This document shows positions 1 to 7,462 of a DNA stretch of 64,000 bases, piece after piece. Below the pieces are notes generated by a model that saw only the letters and a list, made by a program, of their open reading frames with translations, was not told where the DNA came from and did not search any database. Source of the DNA: Pseudokineococcus marinus. Its GTDB lineage: Bacteria > Actinomycetota > Actinomycetes > Actinomycetales > Quadrisphaeraceae. How positions within the stretch are numbered: the stretch's first letter is position 1; each line of letters opens with the position of its first letter. Position numbers and translations under genes: made by a program. Location of the stretch: NCBI RefSeq assembly GCF_037482405.1, contig NZ_JBBHZZ010000010.1, forward strand, positions 1 to 64,000. The letters are read 5' to 3'.

Positions 1-30
1 CGTGCACGGTCACGCTCGTGGACGACTTCC
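1..30. repeat. Half copy of a long palindromic repeat (left flank of the DUF559 gene)
   Basis: These 30 bases match positions 1028-1057 with one mismatch (base 25 is A instead of T). At the right-hand copy they form the second arm of a 40-bp perfect palindrome. Here the window edge cuts the element, so the first arm cannot be seen. The DUF559-type gene therefore lies between two direct copies of the same element. Confidence 0.8.
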
Positions 31-81
31 GCTGTCCACAGCCCCTCAGCGCGGCCTCGCCGTCCCGGGCAGCCTCGCAGG

Positions 82-1026
82 GTGCGGATGGACGCCCTGC
101 CCGGCCCTCTCGCCGAGCTCGCACGGGTGCAGGAGGGCTGCCTCGGCCGGTCGCAGCTGCGGCGCCACGGCGTCGGGCCCGACGTCGTGAGGCGGCGCGT
201 CGCGGGCGGGCGGTGGCAGCGGGTGGGGCCGCGCGTCGTCGCGCTGCACGCCGGGCCGCTGCCCGCACCGGCGCAGCGGTGGGCGGCGCTGCTCCACGCC
301 GGTGCCGGCGCCTGCCTCGGGGCGTGGACGGCGCTGGCGGTCCACGGGCTCGAGGGCTGGGACCGCGACGACGTCCACGTCGTCGTCGCGCGAGGCCGGT
401 CGCGCGGTGAGCCGCTGGCGGGGTCCGCGCTGCACCTCAGCCACCGCTGGCGCGAGGAGGACGTCACCGAGCGCGGCGGCGTGCGGCTGCACCGCGTCGA
501 GCGCGCCGCCGTGGACGCCGCGGCGTGGTCCGCGGGCGATCGGACGGCCTGCGGCCTCCTCGCCGCCGTCGTCCAGCAGCGGCTGACGACGCCGGCGCGG
601 CTGGCCGCCGCGCTCGAGGGCGTGGGCCCCGTCCGCCACCGCGGTGCGCTCGTCGCCGTCCTCGAGGACCTGGCCGGCGGGTCGCAGGCCATGTCCGAGG
701 TCGACCTCGCGGCGCTCTGCCGGCGGCACCGCCTTCCCCCGCCCGTGCGCCAGGCCGTGCGCGTGGACGGCGTCGGCCGGCGGCGCTACCTCGACGCCGA
801 GTGGCACCTCGCCGACGGTCGGCGGGTGCTCCTGGAGGTCGACGGCGTCGGGCACCTCGACCCGCGCCGCTGGTACGACGACCTGCTGCGCGCCGCCGAG
901 GTCAGCCGGCCCGGCGAGACGGTCCTGCGCCTGCCGGCGCTGGCGCTGCGGCTCGACGAGGCGCGCGTCGTCGCGCTCCTGCGCGCCCACCTGGACCTCG
1001 ACGACGGGAGTCGTCCACGAGCGTGA
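82..1026 (+). CDS. AbiEi-type winged-helix / DUF559 nuclease-like protein
   Basis: A protein of about 314 residues. The N-terminal 60 residues (ARVQEGCLGRSQLRRHGV and following) look like the winged-helix domain at the N-terminus of AbiEi-family antitoxin-like proteins. The C-terminal third carries a DUF559/Vsr-like segment with LEVDGVGHLDPRRW, typical of PD-(D/E)xK-fold endonuclease relatives. Such proteins are common multicopy genes in actinobacteria and their function is not established. No toxin partner lies next to it. The start is GTG at 82 or ATG at 88; I see no clear ribosome site for either. The last codons and the stop lie inside the palindrome at 1012-1051, and another copy of that element sits just upstream. 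This arrangement suggests a gene that travels with, or acts on, the palindrome, which is inference. Base composition matches the neighbours. Confidence 0.8.
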   Translation: MRMDALPGPLAELARVQEGCLGRSQLRRHGVGPDVVRRRVAGGRWQRVGPRVVALHAGPLPAPAQRWAALLHAGAGACLGAWTALAVHGLEGWDRDDVHVVVARGRSRGEPLAGSALHLSHRWREEDVTERGGVRLHRVERAAVDAAAWSAGDRTACGLLAAVVQQRLTTPARLAAALEGVGPVRHRGALVAVLEDLAGGSQAMSEVDLAALCRRHRLPPPVRQAVRVDGVGRRRYLDAEWHLADGRRVLLEVDGVGHLDPRRWYDDLLRAAEVSRPGETVLRLPALALRLDEARVVALLRAHLDLDDGSRPRA

Positions 1027-1051
1027 CCGTGCACGGTCACGCTCGTGGACG
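1012..1051. repeat. 40-bp perfect palindrome overlapping the DUF559 stop codon
   Basis: Bases 1012-1031 are the exact reverse complement of 1032-1051, centred on GTGCAC. The TGA stop of the upstream gene (1024-1026) lies in the left arm. As RNA it would form a 20-bp stem, so it may end transcription of both the DUF559 gene and the convergent gene at 1071. There is no U-tract. The repeated right arm at 1-30 shows it is a dispersed repeat and not only a local terminator. Confidence 0.85.
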
Positions 1052-1070
1052 TCTTCCGAGCCGCCTCCCG

Positions 1071-2204
1071 TCAGGCGGTGAGGCGCGGGTAGTCCGTGTA
1101 GCCCTCGGCGGTCGTGCCGTAGAAGGTCGAGGGGTCGGGCTCGTTCTCGTCGGCCCCCGCGCGCCAGCGCTCGACGAGGTCGGGGTTGGCGATGAGCGCG
1201 CGCCCGACGGCGACGGCGTCGGCGTCGGTCGCGTCCACGAGCGCGGACGCCGACTCGCGCGTCGTCGGCGTGCTGAAGCCGCGGTTCGCGACGAGCGGCA
1301 TCCCGGAGCGGCGGCGCAGGTCCTGGGTGAGCTCGTCGGTGGGGTCGGCCCGCAGGACGCTGAGGTAGGCGAGGCCGAGCGGGGCCAGGCCGTCGACGAG
1401 CGCGCCGTAGGTCGCCGCGACGTCGTCCGCGTCCGCCTCGGGGATGCCCTGGACGCCGTGCGCCGGTGAGATGCGGATGCCGACGCGGCCAGGGCCCACC
1501 TCCGCGGCGACCGCGCGGGCGACCTCGACGACGAGCCGGGCGCGCGCCTGCGGGCTGCCGCCGTAGGCGTCGGTGCGGTGGTTGGTGTCGGGCGCGAGGA
1601 ACTCGTGGAGCAGGTACCCGTTGGCGCTGTGGAGCTCGACGCCGTCCAGGCCGGCGTCGACGGCGCGGCGCGCGGCGGCCACGTGGTCGGCGACGACCTG
1701 CTCGACCTCCTCGGTCGTCAGCGCGTGCGGCTCGGCGTAGGCCAGCTTGCCCTACGGGGTGTGCGCCTCCCCCTCGAGCACGACGGCGCTGGGGGCGACC
1801 ACGCGGTCGGTGCCGGTCGTGGCCGGGTGCGCCACGCGCCCCGCGTGCATGACCTGCATGACGAGGAGCCCGCCCCGCGCGTGGACGGCGTCGGCGACGC
1901 GGCGCCAGCCGGCGGCCTGCTCGTCGGTGACGATCCCGGGCTGGCCCGGGTAGCCGCGGCCCTCCCTGGTCGGGTAGGTGCCCTCGGTGATGATGAGCCC
2001 GGCGCTGGCGCGCTGCGCGTAGTGCTCGACGAGGAGGTCGCCCGGCACGCCGTCCTCCCCCGCGCGGGTGCGCGTGAGCGGCGCCATGACGACGCGGTTG
2101 CGCAGGTGCAGGTCCCCCAGGACCACCGGGGTGAAGAGCTGGCGGGGGTCAGTGCCGGAGGCGTCGTCGGCCGGTGCCTGCGGGGTGTCGGTGCGGGTGC
2201 TCAC
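1071..2204 (-). pseudogene. Old Yellow Enzyme family NADH:flavin oxidoreductase, interrupted by in-frame TAG
   Basis: Read through one stop, this is a 377-codon ene-reductase of the Old Yellow Enzyme family, an FMN-dependent TIM barrel. Visible hallmarks are VVMAPLTRTRAG near the N-terminus, LLVMQVMHAGR in the middle and DGVELHSANGYLLHEF followed by NHRTDAYGGS, which carries the His/Asn substrate-binding pair. Codon 151 is TAG (plus-strand CTA at 1752-1754), inside the normally conserved HTP-x-GKLAYAEP region. The frame is otherwise unbroken on both sides, so a single base change accounts for it. Start is GTG at 2202-2204 with GAGAGG upstream. It is divergent from the SDR at 2394. Either the gene is recently inactivated or the base is a sequencing error. 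A Met at 1682 could in principle restart the C-terminal half, but that part lacks the FMN-binding N-terminus. Confidence 0.85.
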
Positions 2205-2393
2205 GGGGCTGCCTCTCGCGTCGCGGGCCGGGCCTCGCCCGGCGGTACGCCGGGGCAACCGCGCGCCGCGCCCCGCTGTTCCAGCGTTCAACCGGTCCGC
2301 CGGGCGGAACCGGAGGTGCACCCGGACGCCGCGGCGGGGCAGCATCCGCGGCGACGCCGGCGCCCGGGGCCGGTCGCGGAGGGAGGAGCGCTC

Positions 2394-3179
2394 GTGGGGC
2401 TGCTGGACGGCAAGGTCGTGCTCGTGAGCGGCGGCACGCAGGGCGTGGGCGCCGGGGTCGCGCTGGCGGCGGCGCGCGAGGGGGCGGACGTCGTCGTCAC
2501 CGGGCGCCGTCGCGAGGTCGGCGAGGCCCTGCTCCCCCGGCTGCGCGAGCACCTCGCCCCCGGGCGGTCCGCGGAGTACGTGCGCGCCGACGTGGCGGAC
2601 GTCGCGAGCGCGCAGGCGTCCGTGGCCGCCGTCGTCGAGCGGTTCGGACGCGTCGACTGCCTGTGCAACGCCGCCGGCCTCACGAGCCGGGGCACGCTGC
2701 TCGGGACGACGCCCGAGCTCTTCGACGAGCACGTGGCCGTGAACCTCCGCGGGCCCTTCTTCACCATGCAGGCCGCGGTGGCCGACATGGTGCGCCGCGG
2801 GGAGCCCGGCACCGTCGTCAACGTCACGAGCACCTCGGCGCACGGCGGGCAGCCCTACCTGGCGCCGTACGTGGCGGCGAAGGCGGGCCTCGTCGGTGCG
2901 ACGCGCAACGCCGCGCACGCGCACCGGGCCGACCGGGTGCGGGTCAACGCGCTCAACATCGGCTGGACCGACACCGAGGGCGAGGACGCGACCCAGCGCG
3001 CCTTCCACGGCGCCGGGGACGACTGGCGCGAGCGCGCGGCGAGCGCCCTGCCGATGGGGCGGCTGGGGCGCGTCGACGAGATCGCCGACCTCGTCGTGCT
3101 CCTGCTCTCCGACCGCAGCGGCGTCGTCACCGGCTCGGTCGTCGACTGGGACCAGAACGTCCTCGGCGGGTTGGACTGA
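2394..3179 (+). CDS. Short-chain dehydrogenase/reductase
   Basis: A 261-residue classical SDR, probably a cytoplasmic NAD(P)-dependent alcohol or sugar oxidoreductase. The nucleotide-binding glycine motif is SGGTQGVGAG (about residues 10-19), the NNAG-like motif is NAAG, the catalytic serine is in VTSTSAHGG, and the Tyr-Lys pair is YVAAK. The GTG start has a good GGAGGAG site 6-8 bases upstream. The Gfo/Idh/MocA gene begins 31 bp downstream on the same strand and the dioxygenase follows, so the three may form one catabolic unit. Substrate specificity cannot be read from the sequence. Confidence 0.88.
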   Translation: MGLLDGKVVLVSGGTQGVGAGVALAAAREGADVVVTGRRREVGEALLPRLREHLAPGRSAEYVRADVADVASAQASVAAVVERFGRVDCLCNAAGLTSRGTLLGTTPELFDEHVAVNLRGPFFTMQAAVADMVRRGEPGTVVNVTSTSAHGGQPYLAPYVAAKAGLVGATRNAAHAHRADRVRVNALNIGWTDTEGEDATQRAFHGAGDDWRERAASALPMGRLGRVDEIADLVVLLLSDRSGVVTGSVVDWDQNVLGGLD

Positions 3180-3210
3180 GGCGCTCGCCCCGGCGGGACA
3201 GGATGGCGCG

Positions 3211-4266
3211 GTGACCTCCGCGCCCGAGCCCACGACCTCCGGCCCCCCGAGCACGGCCGGCGCGCCCCTGCGCCTCGGCGTGCTCGGCGCCGCCCGCATC
3301 ACCGAGGAGGCCCTCACCGAGCCGGCGCGGCGCACGGGGCACCGGCTCGTCGCCGTCGCCGCACGCGATCGGGCGCGCGCGCAGGGCCTGGCCGACCGCG
3401 CGGGCGTCGATCGCGTGCACGGCTCCTACGAGGAGCTGCTCGCCGACGACGACGTCGAGGTCGTCTACGACCCGCTGCCCAACGCCCTGCACGGGACGTG
3501 GAACCTCGCGGCGGTGCGCGCGGGGCGGCACGTGCTCACGGAGAAGCCGTCGACCGCGTGCGCGGCCGACGCGCGAGCCGTCCGGGACGCCGCGGCCGTC
3601 GCGGGCGTCCACGTGGTCGAGGCCTTCCACCACCTGCACCACCCCGTGCACCGGCGCCTCGTCGAGCTCCTGGCGTCGGGCGAGCTCGGGGAGCTGCGGC
3701 GCGTGGAGGTCGAGATGCTCGTGCCGGCGCCCGGCGACGACGACCCCCGCTGGTCGCTCGAGCTCGGCGGCGGAGCGCTCATGGACCTCGGCTGCTACGG
3801 CCTGCGGACGCTGCGGGAGCTCGCGCCGCTCGTCGGCGGCGAGCCGGTCGTCACGGGCGCCCGCGCCGTCGAGCACCCCGACCACCCGGGTGTCGACGCC
3901 GAGCTCGTCGCGGACCTCGCCCTCCCCTCCGGCGCCACGGCGGTCGTGCGCAGCCGCATGGGCGGCGACGACGTCGTCTTCTCCTGCCGCCTCGTCGGCA
4001 GCCGCGGGGAGGCGACCGCACCCTGCTTCGTCAAGCCGCAGTGGGACGACCGGGTCGTCGTCCGCGTCGGCGACGACGAGCGCACCGAGCACCTCGGGAC
4101 GCGCTCGTCCTACGACCACCAGCTCGACGCGCTGGCGCGGCTGCTGCGGGAGGGGCCCTCCGCGCAGGACCCCGACCTCGGCGCCGACGACGCCGTGGCG
4201 ACGATGGAGCTCGTCGACGCCTGCTACGCGGCGGCGGGCCTCGGGACCCGGCCGGCCGTGCTCTGA
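3211..4266 (+). CDS. Gfo/Idh/MocA family oxidoreductase
   Basis: A 351-residue protein with an N-terminal Rossmann fold (LGVLGAARI around residues 22-30) and the family EKP motif in VLTEKPSTA, followed by the alpha/beta substrate domain containing GGGALMDLGCYGL. These features mark NAD(P)-dependent sugar, inositol or diol dehydrogenases. The GTG start follows the SDR by 31 bp. Neighbouring redox enzymes suggest oxidation of a polyol or sugar derivative, but no transporter or regulator in the immediate unit identifies the substrate. Confidence 0.88.
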   Translation: MTSAPEPTTSGPPSTAGAPLRLGVLGAARITEEALTEPARRTGHRLVAVAARDRARAQGLADRAGVDRVHGSYEELLADDDVEVVYDPLPNALHGTWNLAAVRAGRHVLTEKPSTACAADARAVRDAAAVAGVHVVEAFHHLHHPVHRRLVELLASGELGELRRVEVEMLVPAPGDDDPRWSLELGGGALMDLGCYGLRTLRELAPLVGGEPVVTGARAVEHPDHPGVDAELVADLALPSGATAVVRSRMGGDDVVFSCRLVGSRGEATAPCFVKPQWDDRVVVRVGDDERTEHLGTRSSYDHQLDALARLLREGPSAQDPDLGADDAVATMELVDACYAAAGLGTRPAVL

Positions 4267-4421
4267 CGCGAGCCACCGCCCCCAGCCCCCGTCCCCAGCG
4301 CCCGTCCCCGGCCCCCGCGCCCGACCGGCCTCGTCGTCCGGGGCGCCCGGGGCGGGGCTACCGTCCTCCCGTCGCGCCAGGACGACGTCCCGGCCCGGGC
4401 CGCACGAGAGGACACCCCGCC

Positions 4422-5639
4422 ATGAGCGCTCCCACCACCACCTCCTCCGGCGCCGCGTCGCCCGACCGCGCCCCGCGCCCGGTGTGGTTCACCGCGGACG
4501 ACTGCCGCCTCGAGGACTTCCGGGCCCTCGTCGAGGTCGAGACCGACCTGGGCGCCTACCCGTACGCCGACGACGTCGAGCAGGGCGTCCTCGTCTACGG
4601 GCCGCGGCTGGCCGAGCACGTGGGCACCCCGGAGGGCCGCCGCGACGTGCAGGCCGAGCTGGCGCGGGCGCTCTCGGAGGGGCCCGGGATCGTCGTCCTG
4701 CGCGGCGCCGTGCCGCCGGACGTCGTCGACCGGGCCACCGAGGTCTTCACGGCGATGATCGCCGACCAGCACGCGGCCGGCGTCGCGGGCGGCGACCACT
4801 TCGCCAAGCCCGGCGCCAACGACCGCGTGTGGGGCGCGGCGGACAAGCTCGCCGTCCGCGACCCCGAGGTCTTCGCCGACTACTACGCGAGCGACGCGCT
4901 CGCGCTCGTGTGCGAGGCCTGGCTCGGCCGCGGCTACCAGGTGACGAGCCAGGTCAACGTCGTGAACCCCGGCGGGCAGGCGCAGACGGCGCACCGCGAC
5001 TACCACCTCGGCTTCATGTCGCAGGAGCAGGCGCTGGCCTACCCCGCGCACGTGCACGCGCTGTCGCCGCTCATGACGCTGCAGGGCGCCGTCGCCCACT
5101 GCGACATGCCCGTCGAGACGGGTCCGACGCTCTACCTCCCGCACTCCCACAAGCACCCGGCCGGCTACGTCGCGTTCCACCAGCCGGAGTTCCGCGCGTA
5201 CTTCGACGACCACCGCGTGCAGCTGCCGCTGGAGAAGGGCGACGCGGCCTTCTTCAACCCGGCGGTCTTCCACGGCGCCGGCACGAACCGGACGACCGAC
5301 GTGCGCCGGATGGCGAACCTGCTGCAGGTCTCCTCCGCCTTCGGGCGGGCGATGGAGTCGGTGGACCGCACGGCCATGAGCGAGGCCCTCTTCCCGGTCC
5401 TCGTCCGCCGCTGGGCCGAGGGCGAGGACGAGCGCGCGCTGCGCAACGTCGTCGCGGCGTCGTCGGAGGGCTACGCCTTCCCGACCAACCTCGACGCCGA
5501 CCAGCCGGTCGGAGGGATGGCCCCGCAGAGCCAGGCCGGGCTCGTGCTTAGGGCCCTCGAGGAGGGCTGGGACGTCGAGCGGGTCGTCGACGCGCTGCGC
5601 GCGCAGGACGCCCGGCGTCCCTCGCACCCCCGCCCCTGA
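4422..5639 (+). CDS. Phytanoyl-CoA dioxygenase (PhyH)-like Fe(II)/2-oxoglutarate oxygenase
   Basis: A 405-residue protein resembling the PhyH family of Fe(II)/2-oxoglutarate-dependent hydroxylases. The iron-binding HxD is in TAHRDYHLG (middle of the protein). The distal histidine is probably in FFNPAVFHGAGTNRT, followed by an Arg/Asn-rich segment that could bind 2-oxoglutarate. It is longer than most PhyH proteins, with about 120 residues before the core. ATG start with GAGAGGA upstream. It lies 155 bp behind the Gfo/Idh/MocA gene and may belong to the same unit. The substrate is unknown. Confidence 0.82.
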   Translation: MSAPTTTSSGAASPDRAPRPVWFTADDCRLEDFRALVEVETDLGAYPYADDVEQGVLVYGPRLAEHVGTPEGRRDVQAELARALSEGPGIVVLRGAVPPDVVDRATEVFTAMIADQHAAGVAGGDHFAKPGANDRVWGAADKLAVRDPEVFADYYASDALALVCEAWLGRGYQVTSQVNVVNPGGQAQTAHRDYHLGFMSQEQALAYPAHVHALSPLMTLQGAVAHCDMPVETGPTLYLPHSHKHPAGYVAFHQPEFRAYFDDHRVQLPLEKGDAAFFNPAVFHGAGTNRTTDVRRMANLLQVSSAFGRAMESVDRTAMSEALFPVLVRRWAEGEDERALRNVVAASSEGYAFPTNLDADQPVGGMAPQSQAGLVLRALEEGWDVERVVDALRAQDARRPSHPRP

Positions 5640-5669
5640 GACGGGGCGTCCCCGGCCTCAGGCCGTCTC
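5638..5669. terminator. Possible terminator between convergent genes
   Basis: A 7-bp stem (GAGACGG / CCGTCTC) encloses smaller nested dyads, including CGGCCT/AGGCCG. It overlaps the stop codons of the dioxygenase (+) and the hemD-like gene (-). There is no U-tract. Confidence 0.4.
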
Positions 5670-6839
5670 GAGGCGGTAGCCGCGCTTGACGACGGTGCGG
5701 ACGACGCCGTCGGGCAGCACGGCCCGCACGCGGCCGACGGCGACGTCGACGGCGTGGTCGTCGACGGCGGACGGCAGCGCCGCGAGCAGGTCGGCGCGGG
5801 CGACGACGACGCCGCCCGCCGCCGCGAGCCGGGTGAGGACGGCGAGGGGCCCCGGCGCCAGCTCGAGCACGCGGCCGTCGAGCACGGCCGCGCGAGCGCG
5901 GACGACGAGCTCGCCGGCGGACGTCGTCACCCGCGCCCGCGGCTCGGCGACGAGGTGGTCGGAGAGCTCGCGCATGAGCGCCCCGAGCCGCCAGCGGGCG
6001 GGCACGAGCGGCTCGACACCGGCGGCGCGCAGCGGCGCGGCCGTGACGTCGCCCACCGCGCAGGCGAGGACGCCGCCCTCCCCCGCGCCGGGCCGGCCCG
6101 CCGCGAGGGCGGCGACGAGCTCCTCGCGCAGGCCCCGGGCGGCCGCGGCGTCGAGGAGCGCCACGACGGCGGGTGCCGCGGTGAAGGTCACGGCGTCGAG
6201 CGAGCGGGCGACGACGGCGTCGACGAGGCGGTCGACGGCGCCGGGGTCCCGGGGCGCGCGCCAGTGGTACGGCGTCACCGTCCGCACGCGAGCGCCGGCG
6301 GCGACGAGCGGCTGCAGCTCCTCGAGGTCGGCGGCGCCGTGCATCTGCACGAGGACCGAGCGCTCCTGGACGCCCTCGGCGACGAGGTGCTCGACGGCCT
6401 CTGCCGTCTGCTCGCTGCTCGCCGTCCAGTGCTCGGGCAGCCCGGCCGCGCGCAGGGCGCCGCGGGCCTTCGGCCCCCGCGCCACGACGTGGGCGCCCTG
6501 CAGCGCCGCGAGCAGGTCGTCGGCGAGCCCCGCCGCGTCGGCCGCCTCGACCCACGCGCGCATGCCGATCCCGGTGGTCGCGAGGAGGACCTCGGGCGGG
6601 TCCGCGATCGCCGACCGCGTGCCGGCGAGCAGGTCGGCGTCCTCGGTCACCGGCACGATGCGCATGGTCGGCGCGTGGACGACCCGCGCGCCGCGACGCG
6701 TGAAGGTGCCGATGAGCTCCTCGGACCGGCGGTCGCTCGTCACCCCGATGGTCGCCCCCACGAGCTGGGTCCGGTCGAGCTCGCGCGCCGGGGCGCTGGG
6801 TGCGCCCTCGGCGGTGGGTGGGGGGCTCGTGGGGCTCAT
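5658..6839 (-). CDS. hemD: Uroporphyrinogen-III synthase fused to a winged-helix DNA-binding domain
   Basis: A 393-residue two-domain protein. Residues about 25-275 match uroporphyrinogen-III synthase (GVTSDRRSEELIGTF; LLATTGIGMRAWVE; VTFTAAPAVVALLDAA). This enzyme cyclises hydroxymethylbilane on the way to siroheme and heme. Residues about 300-393 form an OmpR-type winged helix ending VVRTVVKRGYRLETA, with no receiver domain. From general knowledge, the same fusion sits near nitrate/nitrite genes in several actinobacteria. It is the last visible gene of the nirB-nirD strand run, so it could supply siroheme precursor, regulate the operon, or both. An N-gap separates it from nirD. The enzymatic role is inferred; a purely regulatory role is possible. 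Confidence 0.82.
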   Translation of the reverse strand: MSPTSPPPTAEGAPSAPARELDRTQLVGATIGVTSDRRSEELIGTFTRRGARVVHAPTMRIVPVTEDADLLAGTRSAIADPPEVLLATTGIGMRAWVEAADAAGLADDLLAALQGAHVVARGPKARGALRAAGLPEHWTASSEQTAEAVEHLVAEGVQERSVLVQMHGAADLEELQPLVAAGARVRTVTPYHWRAPRDPGAVDRLVDAVVARSLDAVTFTAAPAVVALLDAAAARGLREELVAALAAGRPGAGEGGVLACAVGDVTAAPLRAAGVEPLVPARWRLGALMRELSDHLVAEPRARVTTSAGELVVRARAAVLDGRVLELAPGPLAVLTRLAAAGGVVVARADLLAALPSAVDDHAVDVAVGRVRAVLPDGVVRTVVKRGYRLETA

Positions 6840-6860
6840 GGGACCTCCGGCGTCGGGGCG

Positions 6861-7002
6861 GGGGGGGGGNNNNNNNNNNNNNNNNNNNNNNNNNNNNNNN
6901 NNNNNNNNNNNNNNNNNNNNNNNNNNNNNNNNNNNNNNNNNNNNNNNNNNNNNNNNNNNNNNNNNNNNNNNNNNNNNNNNNNNNNNNNNNNNNNNNNNNN
7001 NN
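6861..7002. other. Poly-G run and 133-base N gap
   Basis: A run of G (6861-6869) leads into 133 N (6870-7002). The nine bases GTCGGGGCG occur just before the run and again directly after the gap. This suggests the two flanks overlap and that poly-G plus N is an assembly artefact between nirD and the hemD fusion. Confidence 0.8.
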
Positions 7003-7066
7003 GTCGGGGCGCGCCGGCCGTGGGCCGGCGCGCTCGGCGTGCCGGGCCATCATGGCCCGCCGCGGG

Positions 7067-7462
7067 CTACGGCCGTGGTGCGCGCCCCGGGTCCGGGGCA
7101 CCGCCGAGCACGACCCGCACGCGCCCGTCCTCGAGGGTGGCCGCGTGCGCGGCGACGTCGCGCTGGCCGCTGCACGAGCGACCGGTCGCGAGCTCGAAGA
7201 CGTTGAGGTGCAGGGGGCAGACGACGACGCGGTCGTCCGTCTGCCCGTCCGCCAGCGGACCGCCGGAGTGGGGGCACACCGCGTCGAGCGCGGACAGCCG
7301 CCCGTCGCGGTGGCGGAAGACGGCGACCTGCCGCCCCTCGACGACGACGGCGCGCCCCTCCCCCACGGCGAAGTCCTCCAGCGGGCCGACGTCGACGCCC
7401 GCGGCGCCCGGCGGGTCGGCGACGGCCCCTGGGGCCGCCGTGGTCACGCGGGTCGCGCTCAC
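7067..7462 (-). CDS. nirD: Nitrite reductase (NADH) small subunit, Rieske type
   Basis: A 131-residue partner of NirB in cytoplasmic assimilatory nitrite reduction to ammonium. It has the fold of a Rieske ferredoxin domain and keeps a full Rieske ligand set: CPH in AVCPHSGGPLADG and CPLH in VVCPLHLNVFEL. Some NirD proteins, such as that of E. coli, lack these ligands. The GTG start overlaps the nirB stop as GTGA, so translation is coupled. The C-terminus lies upstream of the assembly gap. Confidence 0.9.
   Translation of the reverse strand: MSATRVTTAAPGAVADPPGAAGVDVGPLEDFAVGEGRAVVVEGRQVAVFRHRDGRLSALDAVCPHSGGPLADGQTDDRVVVCPLHLNVFELATGRSCSGQRDVAAHAATLEDGRVRVVLGGAPDPGRAPRP

Noticed and set aside
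1752..1754. TAG in the Old Yellow Enzyme gene read as pyrrolysine or programmed read-through
   Set aside because: No pylS/pylT context or stop-associated element is seen, and the position is normally a charged residue in a variable spot; a point mutation or error is simpler.
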